Assembly: GCA_903772945.1 (NCBI GenBank)
Contig: CAICTM010000079.1
Coordinates: 62,001-126,000 of the forward strand
Source of the DNA: Seminavis robusta
Lineage: Eukaryota > Bacillariophyta > Bacillariophyceae > Naviculales > Naviculaceae
DNA: 64,000 nt
Reading direction: 5' to 3'
Positions within the stretch are counted from its first letter, which is position 1. Each line of letters begins with the position of its first letter. The notes beneath the pieces are model-generated. The model was not told the origin of the DNA and searched no databases. It saw only the letters and a list, made by a program, of their open reading frames with translations. This document shows positions 10,271-20,589 of this stretch, one piece after another. A program made the translations under genes and the position numbers.

Positions 10271-11492
10271 TGTTACTCTGTTGGCCTGCTTTTGGGGTTG
10301 GACTGGGGTGGGGGTCTCTTCGATTTGGTTTGAGTGAGAAAACATTTCTCAACTAACTTTGCTTTGGCACCCACTTGACGTCAGAAAAATCTTTGAAGTT
10401 CCACGTTCCTTCATCTGTGACACCCACTTCGTTTTGCTCACAATTTCCGAATTGTTATCATCTCCTCCTCCCCCTCTTTCTCTAAAGATATTGAGGAAGG
10501 AAAGATAAAGCATGATGAGCAATAGCATGAATAGCTCTAGCCAGCTTGACGTAGCCATGGATAGCTCTATTAGCTTGACGTTGCCACGCAAGCTAAGGAT
10601 ATTATCCCTACACTGTACCGTACTATAAAGCAAGCTGCTACTGGATAGAGGAACATGCAAAACTGGATAGTGAAGGCAAGGCAGCTTGTTGACCTGCCAC
10701 ATGGCTCCTGTTCTTTGATCTCGCACAATAATTGCTGACTGAGTTTTTTAAAGTCGTGGCGGCATCAAACACTTGGGTGGCTACCTACTACTGCATGATA
10801 GGGAATTGGCCTGAAACCAGAATCGAATCAGGAATGCCACCTGCTCCTGGACCAGTCAGGTTTGTTAGATTGGTGAATACCCAGCAAGGGGGGCTGCAGA
10901 TAAGGTCTCTCATTGGATTCCTCTCTGATTGTCACAGACATCTAGCTAAGGGGTGGACTCTGAGGCTACAGATCTGGATTGCGGCCCTCTTATTAGTTAG
11001 GTCCCTCCCTTTCTGGCTATCATTGGTACCCAGTCTTATGGTGGAGTAGGTGGTCCTGGTATATTCCCCCACTTTTGAAATGAGCAGTTTAATCTTGATA
11101 CCTAGCTAGCTACACAGTGTAGTATTTGCTAGAGGATGGATCTGGCTACAAGGCTTGGATTTTGGCACATGCATTAGACCTCTGGTCTCAAAGGATGGAA
11201 CGCACTCTTTTACAAAACTAACAGGCTTTAATGTATCTCTACCTCTACTGCAGAATCTTTTGAAGAGTGCAGTCATTCACGCACGAGGTCATCCAGAATG
11301 CATGTGCTATGCTAAACAGGGTCATTACACGTACCCGGCAGTAGCAGGCCCATGGGTATATCTTCCGCTTGGTTGCTTGGTTCGTTGGAAAAGGTTTCTC
11401 ACAAAAGTGCCGACCATTATTTTTGGAACAGGACTACTTTTGCTCGATAGAGATAATATATGCATATCCGGACCAACAGAAAAGAAGACAGC
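10271..11492. other. Intergenic region, about 1.2 kb
   Basis: No supported gene. Direct short repeats of AGCTTGACGT occur near 10540-10580, and CCTAGCTAGCTAC at about 11101-11113. The end nearest 11493 should hold the promoter and 5' UTR of the acidic-stalk protein. Confidence 0.4.
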
Positions 11493-14400
11493 ATGGACGC
11501 CTCGGACGCTGAAGCCCGGGCCTTGGTGGTCGAAGATACCCTTTCGGAAATGCGAGCCTTGCGAGAGGATATTCAGTTGCAACGTCGTGCCGTTCCTCCC
11601 ACCTGCTGTTCCCGGATTCGATGGTGTCTGCTGGGTGCCCTCTCCTCGTTGGGCATGCTGGCATTGCTCATGGTGGCCATTGGGAGAGGAGATGAAGTGG
11701 TCGACGTGGGACAAGATATCTACAGCACGGGACGAGATTTTGTCAACATTACCATTCACGATGGTGGCGAAATTCTCAACAAGACTATTTATGATTTGCG
11801 TCACAAGGGCAACAATGCCACCGATGCACCACCAGCGCCGGCATCCGCGCCAATAGATAAAAAGGGAAAGCAACCGCATGGCAAGGGTGATAAGAAAAAA
11901 CATCCCACCAGCAAACCCACGGCGAAACCCACCGGCAAACCTAAACAAACAAATCAACAAATTGAGGAAGAAAAGGAAAAAGAAGAAGCACAGGAAGAAC
12001 TGGAAGAAGAAGCACAGGAAGAAGAAGAAGAAGAAGAAGAAGGGGAAGATGAAGATGAGGATGAGGACGAGGATGAGGACGAGGATGAAGATGAAGATGA
12101 AGATGAAGACGAGGATGAGGAGGAAGAAGGCGAAGGACCTGGGCAATGGTTCGAGCCTGGTCAAGAGGAGAAAAACTCCAAACCAAAAACAAACAAAAAT
12201 GTTAAAGACAACGCCGTAGATAAACCCAAGGAGAAGGAGACTCCCGAAGTTACCCCTCCTGGAGAACAAGTTGAGGAAACTCCTGCTGAAGATGCAGAAG
12301 AAGAAACAACCGTGGAGGAGCCAACAGAGGAAGAAGAAAAGGGAGGCGAAGAGGAAGGGGAGGAAGAATCTCCGGCTGAAGAAGAAGAGGGCGAAGAAGA
12401 AGAAGAGGGCGAAGAAGAAGAAGAAGAGGGCGAAGAAGAAGAAGAGACTCCGGAAGGAGATGAAACTCCCGAAGAAGAAGAGAATACTGAAGGCGATGAA
12501 ACTCCTGAAGAAGAGGAAACCTCAGTTGACGCAGGAACCAACGACGGTGATGAGGAAGACGAAGAAACCAACGAAGCTGATGAAGAAGATGAGGATGAAG
12601 AAGAAGAAGTAGACCCAGACGAGGAAGAAGAAGACGGAGACGAGGAAGAGGATGAGGATGAAGAAGAAGTTGACGGAGACGAGGAAGGTGAAGAAGAAGA
12701 CGAAGCCGAGGAAGACGAGGAATCTTCTGAGGCTGGTCAGGATGGCAATCAAAAAGATGACCTAGGTAAGCACAGACGACCCGATGGCAATGGGGGTTAT
12801 CTGGACGATGATCTTCCATATGAAACTATTGAAGAAGACCGAACGTACATTGTAACTTACGACAACAAAAATGGTCATAACAGGTCAAGGGGGCGACATC
12901 TCAGGAACAAGCCCCGTAAACTCAACTAATACAAGTCTCGCCTACACAACAAACATCACCGACCTTATCGCCAGCGCAGCAGGACTGCTGAACACAACGA
13001 ACACAACAAACACGACCAATGCAATACAACTCGCTGAAGGGTCGGAGTCAGAATCGGATAGCGAAGACGACAGTCGATACGATGACATCGATGACGCGGA
13101 CAAGCCATTGACCCTCCGTCCTCCATCGGAAGTATGGAAATACCTAATACGTGGCAAAATTGAGGTAATGGATAAGCAAAAAAGGTATGAACTAACAAGG
13201 TCAAAAGGAAAATGGAAGTTTCGAGACCCCCACCCTGAGAAAAGGCCTACCGAAGATTATTGCGCAGAGTACCCCAACCGTGATATTCCCTGGGACGAAT
13301 TCCCGAGAGACGCATGGCAAAGAGACAACGACTACAAAGGCAAGTTTTGTGAAGAAGGAAAAGCCTTGCTATCAAGGGTGATGGAAGAGATATTGGCTGA
13401 ATATGGCTTCGGAGCTAAGGATGCTGAGTGGGAAGGCAGAAGCTTTGAAGAAAGACGCGATGCTTCACCCTTCTTCCTAGAGTTTTTTGAGCCCGAGGAT
13501 GAGACTGATGAGGGTGATGACAACGACTCGGATGGCGACGAGGACTCGGGCGGTGCCAACGAAGCGGGAGGTGACAAAAATTCGGGTGAAAGTGACAAAA
13601 ACCCTGATGGCAATGAAGGCTCTGATGGCAGCAAAGACTCCGGAGGCCGTCGAAAACTGCGCTCGAATATGAACGGCCTAGGTGGAAGGATTACGCAAGA
13701 CTCTTGGGACGGATTGGTTCGGCGTTTGTTGCATGCAATTATCACTGGTGATTCTTTCAATCTGGTGCTCGGTGGACATTCGGCGGCTGCAGGCCATGGG
13801 TAAGCAATCCTTTTCCGCGTTCACGTGGTTGAAAGTCATTTAATCTGACCCCTCAGTTTCTTGTTCTTGATACTGCCTGCACAGCAATCATTTTCAACAG
13901 AGCTACGCGATGCAGTTTCAGAGAATTATGGAACCTGTTTTTGCGAGATTCGGAGTGAAACATTATGCACGCAACATTGGAATGGGAGGCTTGGGCACGG
14001 TACAAAGTGCAATGGGAGCACAAGATATCTATGGCAAAGACGTCGATATCTTGATTTGGGACTCCGCCATGACAGAAGATGGAGCAAGTCCCGAGTTCGA
14101 CCTATTTGTTAGACAAGCCATCCTCGGAGGCGACAGAGCGCCGATGATCTGGTCAGGGACAGATGAACTCAACGTCTATGCAGCGTTGAAGGAGCATGCT
14201 GATATTGACTACATGTTTTATGGCAGCGGCATGGACGGCATCCCCAAGATATCGGATCCGACTGTCGTGGATGAAATTTCTTGGGCTGCCAGATACCTAA
14301 AGTGCGACAATGAATTCAAAAGTTTGTGCGAAGACAATCGATACAATGGCACATGCTGGATTGATAGACCGGATCATTTCCAGCCTCCCACGCCCCAGAG

Positions 14401-15726
14401 GGACGAACCTGGGGGCAGGGCTTCCTGGCATGGTGGTAACCGTGAACACCAGTTGACGGGGCGCATTATGGCGTTCAATGTGATGAGAGCCATGTCTCAT
14501 GCGCTGGATTTCTGGGACCACCAACCATGGCGCAAGGTGGATGATAGTATGTGGCATATGACTGATTACTACGAAAACATCAAATCAAAGGTTGCAAATC
14601 TCGATCCCAGTATCGGAAGTTGTCATGCAATCAGCGACAGGTTGTCGACGGACTTCTGCACAATTCCATTCCAGGTAGGCAATGACGGGGATAATCACTT
14701 TTGAAACGCGTGTTGGCTTGGCTGGGTGTGTACACGCTCTCCCACAATGACCACTCAACTTTTCTTTTGCTTCCACAGGCACGGACAGAGTTTACACCAC
14801 GGGCAAACCCAGAACAAACGAGTCTCCGTAGCATTATGAAGCCGTTTGGACCTGATAAAAGCATCCTTGAGCCTGAACAAAACGTTTACGACCCTCCTGA
14901 TGTTGAAAATCCAGTGTTGAATGTTCCAGAGGGTGAAGTTGATGTCCTTGCTCTTGCCGAACACGGTCCATACGACGCCTTCCTTGCCCCAGTTTCACCA
15001 CTGCCAGTCCCCGTAGGAAACACGACGAACAGAAAAATCAGAGTCAAAGACGCAGATGGCGAGAAGCTTGTGCCTGGTCTAGGATGGGGGGTTCACACGA
15101 TGTCGTCTCCGAACCAGTGCAACGGTACATATGACTCTTTCTGCGGGCGCAGCGCTGACAACGAGTGCCTTCTCTACGGCCACAACGACTTTCGTGGTGG
15201 GCTTAGTTTTGACTCGTTCAGTGGCTGGGGTATTTTCACACTGACAAATGTGAAGTTTGGTAAGATATACGTGAAGATGGACTCCTGGCGAAAGGCCAAG
15301 GACAATCCTGTGACAGAAGGATGGACTGAAGTCAACAATGGAACATCGCATCGATCACTGTTGGATGCCTCTGCAGATGAGATGGAGCTGGAGACTTCGT
15401 CAGAGCATGGCTACGTTCGTAGGAACCTGATGAGAAAAGGAAAAAAGAACAAGAAGAAAAAGAAGAAACAGAACGAGGACGAGAACGCGAATTTCTGCCC
15501 AGATCTTGTGCTGGAGTTTGCGGTTGGCAACCAGACCATTCAAGTTACTAGTGAGGAAATCTTGGGCGAAAGGCATTCACTGGTCCAACGTGTGGTACAG
15601 ATATGGACTGTTATGGACGACATTGAGTTGACTGGTGGAAGATTGATGGATGTCGAGCTTGGAATAAGACTGCTCGGCTGCGGCAGGCAGCATGTCTTCT
15701 GGCTCACTCACATTTACTGGGCATAA
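11493..15726 (+). CDS. Type II membrane protein with acidic stalk and SGNH-hydrolase-like domain
   Basis: Four exons: 11493-12765, 12884-13799, 13885-14674, 14779-15726; the introns (118, 85, 104 bp) are GT-AG and each junction preserves frame. An N-terminal cytosolic part is followed by a membrane segment (WCLLGALSSLGMLALLMVAIG). Next come a Lys/Pro linker and about 280 residues of almost pure Glu/Asp-rich low complexity. The second exon brings an Asn/Thr-rich part and a second acidic patch. The globular part spans the exon 2/3 junction: GGHSAAAGHGN supplies an SGNH-type nucleophile, GMGGLGTVQ and WSGTDELN fit the later blocks, and WHGGNREHQLTGR could carry the catalytic His. The C-terminal domain (YDSFCGRSADNECLLYGHND) is unassigned. 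The SGNH assignment is by pattern only. An upstream in-frame ATG exists at 11460. Confidence 0.75.
12000..12735 (+). repeat. GAA/GAC/GAT low-complexity tract encoding an acidic stalk
   Basis: Two long runs of Glu and Asp codons, about 12000-12135 and 12280-12735, separated by a normal linker. The DNA is a purine-rich simple repeat. It remains open across its full length, so selection or recent expansion keeps the frame. Confidence 0.85.
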
Positions 15727-16532
15727 GGCAATGCATTGTGCTCCTCATAACTTACTTTTAGACAATAAACAAAGCTTAGCTAGGAAATAGTTTATGGCAT
15801 CAATTTGAATGAACTGGCTACAAAAGAGACAACGAAGGGATTGAAGGTGGATGCCCTGTGAAATCCAGAAGCCAGCACCAGACCGTGGTCCGTGGAAATA
15901 TGCAGGGAAGAGGTGCCACGGCATGTGGGCGTGGAAAAGTTACCAGTCATGTACCAGTACCGGTACAGCTACGTAAGAAGAGAACCTCGCAAGAAGGTCT
16001 ATTTAAGGAAGGGGAGAACCTCAACAGGAAGCCATAAGTCAAGGGAATACTGTACTTACGGAACATGTACTATACTTAAATACTGTGGTCATTGAGCTGT
16101 CTTTGAGATTTGAGAGTCTTCGGTGAAGTCATTGACTGATGATCGATAATAGGCGGTGACCGTACCGGTACCGTGAAATAGTACAATATGAGAGTACTGT
16201 GCATATTGTACTATTTTAAAATAGCACTGTACGCTGTACTGACAGATTGCCCCTCTCCACCATCATCCACCATCCACTTTTCCGCTTACTTGATGATCTA
16301 TCTGTGAACTGGCACACTTCCTGGGGTAGAGGGTAAGCTACGTCTTTTCCAACACTTCTAGTGAGGTAACGACACCAATAGGATAGAATGGAATAACTAG
16401 AATACTGTTACTCAGAGTAGATAACTATCTTGTGTTTTGATTTCTTCATCTCCAATACTGTCTCCAATACGTCTCGGTCCAATAATAGGCTCATGCCACT
16501 TTGTCAATTGTTGTGTTTCCTCTGTCAGACCT
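15727..16532. other. Intergenic region with GTAC-type palindromes
   Basis: No supported gene. The stretch 15940-16215 is rich in GTACCGGTAC, GTACCAGTACC and AGTACAATAT words, several of them self-complementary, that could form small hairpins. The opposed genes on both sides converge here. Confidence 0.45.
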
Positions 16533-18079
16533 CTAGACACCTCGGATCTCGTCGTCATCGCTATCCGTTCCACTGTCACTGCTGCTACCACTGCCACTGC
16601 TACTATCTGTTGAGAGTGTCACTTCATTCTCGTCTTCATAGATCAACTCTTCGTTGGTGCCACCACCATCATCCTCATCAAAGCTCCGCTTCTTAATTGG
16701 TTGCCCTTGGCCAAAGACTGTAGGTGGTGACTCCTTGCTTCGCTTCTTCCGAACGGCTGGAGCCGGCGCTGGAGCGGCACTGGAGCTGGCACTGGAGATT
16801 CAACTGGAGTAAAGACAGTCTCAACTCGTGGTGGTGGCTTTGGCTTGGCTGAAGGTTTGGCTGCAGCCTGCTTGGGTGAAGGCTTGACCGGAGTAAAGAT
16901 GGCCGAGGCAACCGGGGTAAAGTTCGGAGGAGGTTTCAAGTTCGTACCGGCAACTGGAAAGTTGAACGAAGGGGCAGAAGCAGGAACAGGAGCAGCTGCC
17001 TGCTGCTGCATCTGTTGCTGCATCTGAGCTCGCTCTCGGTCATACTGAGCCTGAAGTGCGGCCTGCTGCTGTTGCATCTGCTGTTGCATCTGCTGTTGCA
17101 TCTGCTGCTGCATTTGCTGCTGCATCTGCTGATACTGCTCTTGCATCTGTTGCTGCTGGACCTGCCGCTCGGATTCCAGCCGCTGCCTCTCCATGGTCAA
17201 AGCCCTTGCTCGCTCATCCTCTTGTTGTTGCAAACGCTGTAGCTGTCTCAACAACTCTGCATTCGCGGGGGCTGGAGAAGGAGCGGGCCTTGCCGCTGCC
17301 ACCGGAGCTGCGTCGCTCATCAAATGATCAGCCCATTCCTGCTGTCGGCGCTTCTGTTCCTCGAGAGACAAGTTATCATACAGGGAGCTGTCGCGGTTCT
17401 TCTTGGATGACTTCTTGGATGACTTCTTGCCCTTGCTGACGCTGGGGACGCTGGTTGAAGTACGGCTTGGTGGGGTAGCCGGTTCAGCATCAAAGTCAGT
17501 AAAATTCTCCGCTTCATAGCGATCTTTGAGGCGGTACTCCTCATCGTCATTGGATTTCATGGTTGAGAAGACACAGCACTTGCCAAAGTGGTGAATGTAC
17601 GGAACAGTTCCAGACTGTTCCTGCCGATACCAGCGGCGCATGTAGTTGTTGGGCTCCGCAAATGGCAGCTGGTTGTCAGGCCACCGGAAGACTTGCTCGC
17701 ACTGGAAAGGCATTTTGATCTTCCGCTCCACCACATTGGGAAGTTTCTTGAGTGAGGATTTGATGAGGTCGTGATAATCCGTGTCCTCAAGTGCAATCGG
17801 ACCGATGATGTTCTTGGCAATCCTCATTGAGAGTGGAATGTGCAACCGAAAGAGGAGTGCTTGACCAGCGTCCACGATGGACACTTCGATGTCCTCCCAA
17901 GTGATGCCCCCAGGAAGAGCCATGGTGCAGCACAAGAGTGGACGCTTTGGTGCATAACTGATGACTGGATCCAGCTTGTCTTGGACGGTGAACATGGGAC
18001 GAAGAACAAGCTGATCGAATGGAAGATCACCACCTCCAAGGTTCAGATCCAGCGCAGCGACGCCGCCGACCAAATCCAT
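16533..18079 (-). CDS. Gln-rich coiled-coil protein of unknown function with apparent frame break near the C-terminus
   Basis: The main frame runs from the ATG at 18079 to a stop at 16643 (478 residues). Residues about 30-190 form an unassigned globular domain; then a Lys/Ser-rich patch, a Gln/Met-rich coiled coil built on QQQMQ repeats, and a Pro/Ala/Lys-rich tail. Past about 16800 the main frame turns into unconvincing sequence. A second frame, open to a stop at 16533-16535, reads like real protein: VRKKRSKESPPT, QPIKKRSFDEDD, then a Ser/Asp/Glu-rich end. I infer a one-base frame change near 16770-16805, either genuine or an assembly error. Basic clusters beside acidic ends suggest a nuclear protein. 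Its start lies 61 bp after the stop of the next upstream gene. Not recognised. Confidence 0.6.
17055..17150. repeat. 15-bp minisatellite within the Gln-rich gene
   Basis: Units of the form TGCTGTTGCATCTGC repeat about five to six times with small changes, giving QQQMQ repeats in the encoded protein on the minus strand. It is a likely site of length polymorphism. Confidence 0.85.
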
Positions 18080-18140
18080 TGCCGCCGGAGGCTGTTCCAC
18101 AACTGTGGTGGTGGTGGTTGCTCCGCAGCATCGCCGCCGA

Positions 18141-18745
18141 CTACTGTACTGGCTCGGCCTTGGCGTGGTCGCGGCGGAGTTTTTTTAGCCTCCTCTTGTT
18201 GGATTTCTTCGCCATGTCTGCACTTGGCTCCGCTTTTCCGTCAAAAATATACCCGGGGAGTCCGTTGATCTCCTTGCCGCCGCGTCCTTTCAGCTGGGTG
18301 GCTTTCAAGAACTCTGTGTCTCCCAAGAAGCCTAGTAAATGAGGAGTGAGTGAGTGAGTGATCAACAAAAAACAACACAAAAAACAACAATCTGCTTACC
18401 GTTACCAGTGATCAAATAGATGTGGATGTTCCTGATGAGCTTGCGGCTGTTGCGTCGAATTTTGTCGAGAGTGTTTCGTCCGTATCTCTCGTCCTTGATC
18501 CACTTCTCAACTTGTGGCACAGCCTTTCGGACGGACTTGAAGTCGTTTGAGTTGCACTTGCCCTCAAGAACAGCTTTGGCAATCAGCACAGAATCAGCAC
18601 TAGTAGCATCCCAGGTTTGTTGGGTTTGTTTTGGCTTCTTCTTGGCGGTCTTCTTCTTCTTGGGTGAGTCCTCGCCGTCGCTATCTTCCTCCGTCGAAGT
18701 ATCCTCTTCGAGGAAATCTGCACTGGTGTCGCTATCGTTGCTCAT
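18141..18745 (-). CDS. Small charged protein of unknown function
   Basis: Two exons on the minus strand, 18745-18400 and 18331-18141, with a 68 bp GTAAGC...TAG intron; 178 residues. Acidic Ser/Asp/Glu-rich N-terminus (DTSADFLEEDTSTEEDSDGE), then a Lys-rich patch, then a compact helical region (EKWIKDERYGRNTLDKIRRN followed by RNIHIYLITGN). Exon 2 continues with GFLGDTEFLKATQLKGRGG and ends in a strongly basic tail (KKSNKRRLKKLRRDHAK). The charge pattern suggests a nucleic-acid-associated protein, but I do not recognise the family. The stop lies 61 bp before the start of the Gln-rich gene on the same strand. A seven-A run close to the end (at about 18181-18187) is the only thing separating the two frames, so a fused gene is possible. 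Confidence 0.65.
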
Positions 18746-18919
18746 TATGGTGTGCTACTATCAAACAATGGGAGCAATGGGATGCTCCGCGAGCCTCCTC
18801 TTTCCTCTCAAAACCTAAGACTCAAATAAGTATAGCGTCTTATTACATCTACAGACTTGAATATGCATTGGACGAAGAATATTCTAGTTGTCATTGTGCT
18901 CGTGCTCCACACGCATAGT

Positions 18920-19160
18920 AGCGTACCGTATGCAATCGAATCGAATAGGAGTGTATCGGACCGTAACGTAGCGTAACGTAACGTATCGTAACATATCGTA
19001 ACGTAGTCCTGTTTTTACTATAGCAACAACAGTACAAAAGACCAAAAAACATATCGGAACGTAACGTATCGGACCGTATCGGACCATATCGGTTACGATA
19101 GTCGCGTATCGATTACCATAGTAGCGCAGCGAATACATTGATATCGTATCGGAGAAGATC
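18920..19160. repeat. Degenerate CGTAACGTA / CGTATCGGAC repeat tract
   Basis: About 240 bp made largely of variants of CGTAACGTA and CGTATCGGA, interrupted by a short AT-rich segment at about 19010-19050. It is dense in CpG and lies directly upstream of the macro-domain gene, within the interval between two divergent genes. Confidence 0.8.
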
Positions 19161-19373
19161 GCGGATCCGAGCCCACCCAACACAACAATGCACAACAAAT
19201 TTTTGGCACATGTTGCAAATACAGAAGAAACTACAACGCAGAACAATCCAGACCGTCAGTTGGCGCTGGGATTAAGCAATGCTGGCGCCTGTTCGAACCG
19301 TTTGTCGTTTGCAGTGTGCTACAACGTAGCACACAACTCGAACTCGACAGGATGGCTGAAACCTCGACTCACC

Positions 19374-20228
19374 ATGGCGATTGATTGGGCTCCTATCATC
19401 TATTACGGCTTGCTTCCACTCATGGTGGTGATTTCCTCCTTGGCTGGTGGGTGGTGGTTTCTTTTCCGTGGTCGTGGCAAGGTCAAGATTACTGCAGAAT
19501 CTGCTTTCATCAACCTTTTCCAAGAAGGCATTTCAACCAAGCCTTTGTCTTCGAGCAGCTTGCTGCGAATGGCTACCTACAAACTCGATAACCACAAGTT
19601 TATTACGATTGCTGTGGGGGATACTGCTACCTTCAAGGATCCATTTGGTGCCATCGTCAATGCCTGCAATGAAGGAGGTGACTGTGCTGGTGGCATGGAT
19701 AGCTCCATCTCGGATCACGGAGGCGATATTTTGGAAGAAGCACGCAGAGCTCTTCCTCCCGTTAGCCACAAGCAAGGATTGGGTTCAACAGTCAAATGCA
19801 GAACTGGTCATGCCAAGCTCCTTGGGCCCAACAAGTTTGGCACTCTCGGCACTGATTACGTCATTATTGCTGTTGGTCCAGACTACACGGACGTCACCAA
19901 ACAGAATGAATCCAAGCAAGCTGAGTACGATCGAAAGCTTCGTCATGTCTACACCAAATCATGCATTCTTGCTGCCGAAGCAGGTGCCCCCAAGATTGTC
20001 TTTCCCCAAATCAGTGGTGGACTCTACCGTGGCAACCAGAAGGATAAACACCTTGCCCGTCAAGCTATCTTGGGTATTGGAGCTTGGGCTGGAAAGAAGG
20101 AAGCGGTCTCTGCCGTGTTGGAAGATATTATTTTCTGTGTGAATTCCAAAGCCACGGCCAAGAAGATCATTGCGGTTGCTGATGAAGAGTTTGAGACCAA
20201 GTTGAAATCGTCTGTTGCCGGTAACTAG
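19374..20228 (+). CDS. Membrane-anchored macro-domain protein
   Basis: Single exon, 284 residues from the ATG at 19374; the frame is open further upstream to 19188, but this start places a membrane segment at the N-terminus (IIYYGLLPLMVVISSLAGGWWFLF). The rest is a macro domain, which binds ADP-ribose or hydrolyses ADP-ribose adducts. The expected order is present: AIVNACNEGGDCAGGMDSSI (the Asn-rich binding loop), GDILEEARRAL, a CRTGHAKLLGPN strand-loop, VIIAVGPDY, an AAEAGAPKIVFPQIS strand and GGLYRG phosphate loop. A membrane-tethered single macro domain is unusual. Whether it is an eraser of ADP-ribosylation or only a reader cannot be told from the sequence. Confidence 0.85.
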   Translation: MAIDWAPIIYYGLLPLMVVISSLAGGWWFLFRGRGKVKITAESAFINLFQEGISTKPLSSSSLLRMATYKLDNHKFITIAVGDTATFKDPFGAIVNACNEGGDCAGGMDSSISDHGGDILEEARRALPPVSHKQGLGSTVKCRTGHAKLLGPNKFGTLGTDYVIIAVGPDYTDVTKQNESKQAEYDRKLRHVYTKSCILAAEAGAPKIVFPQISGGLYRGNQKDKHLARQAILGIGAWAGKKEAVSAVLEDIIFCVNSKATAKKIIAVADEEFETKLKSSVAGN

Positions 20229-20589
20229 TTGATAGGTAGCTCAATATAAATATAGCATCGCTTGTTGTTTGTTAACTACGTCGTACTTCTAATGTGACTA
20301 GCGACCAGCTAACTAGTACGGCTGCTGCTTCGGTCAATGTCAATGCTAGATAACGCCAATGCTAGGTTCAATGCTACGTCCCTCTAGTGCCCTCTCGTCT
20401 ACTTCCACTGCTGCTACGATACACAACCACTTGCTACAGCAGCTAGCACGGAACTGCTCATGGAGCAGCTTTCTTTGCACAAAAACCTTTGCTGGTAAAC
20501 CTAAGTTAGAAAGATTGGCTCGTGGCCGTTGAAATTCATCAGCTAGCTAGAGGTTAGTCTCATTCTTTTGGAAGAACAAGCCCTTCAGC
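20229..20589. other. Intergenic region
   Basis: No gene seen. Contains repeated CAATGCTAG words (about 20337-20375) and CAGCTAGCTAGAGG at 20540-20553. I looked here for inverted ends of the transposase gene that follows and found none that pair convincingly with the 3' side. Confidence 0.4.

Noticed and set aside
12161-12819. Long Ser-rich and Leu-rich frames on the minus strand opposite the acidic stalk
   Set aside because: They are shadows of the Glu/Asp codon repeats on the other strand; no start context or domain.
17015-17439. Leu/His- and Ala-rich plus-strand frames opposite the Gln-rich gene
   Set aside because: Antisense reading of CAG-type repeats; low complexity with no independent support.
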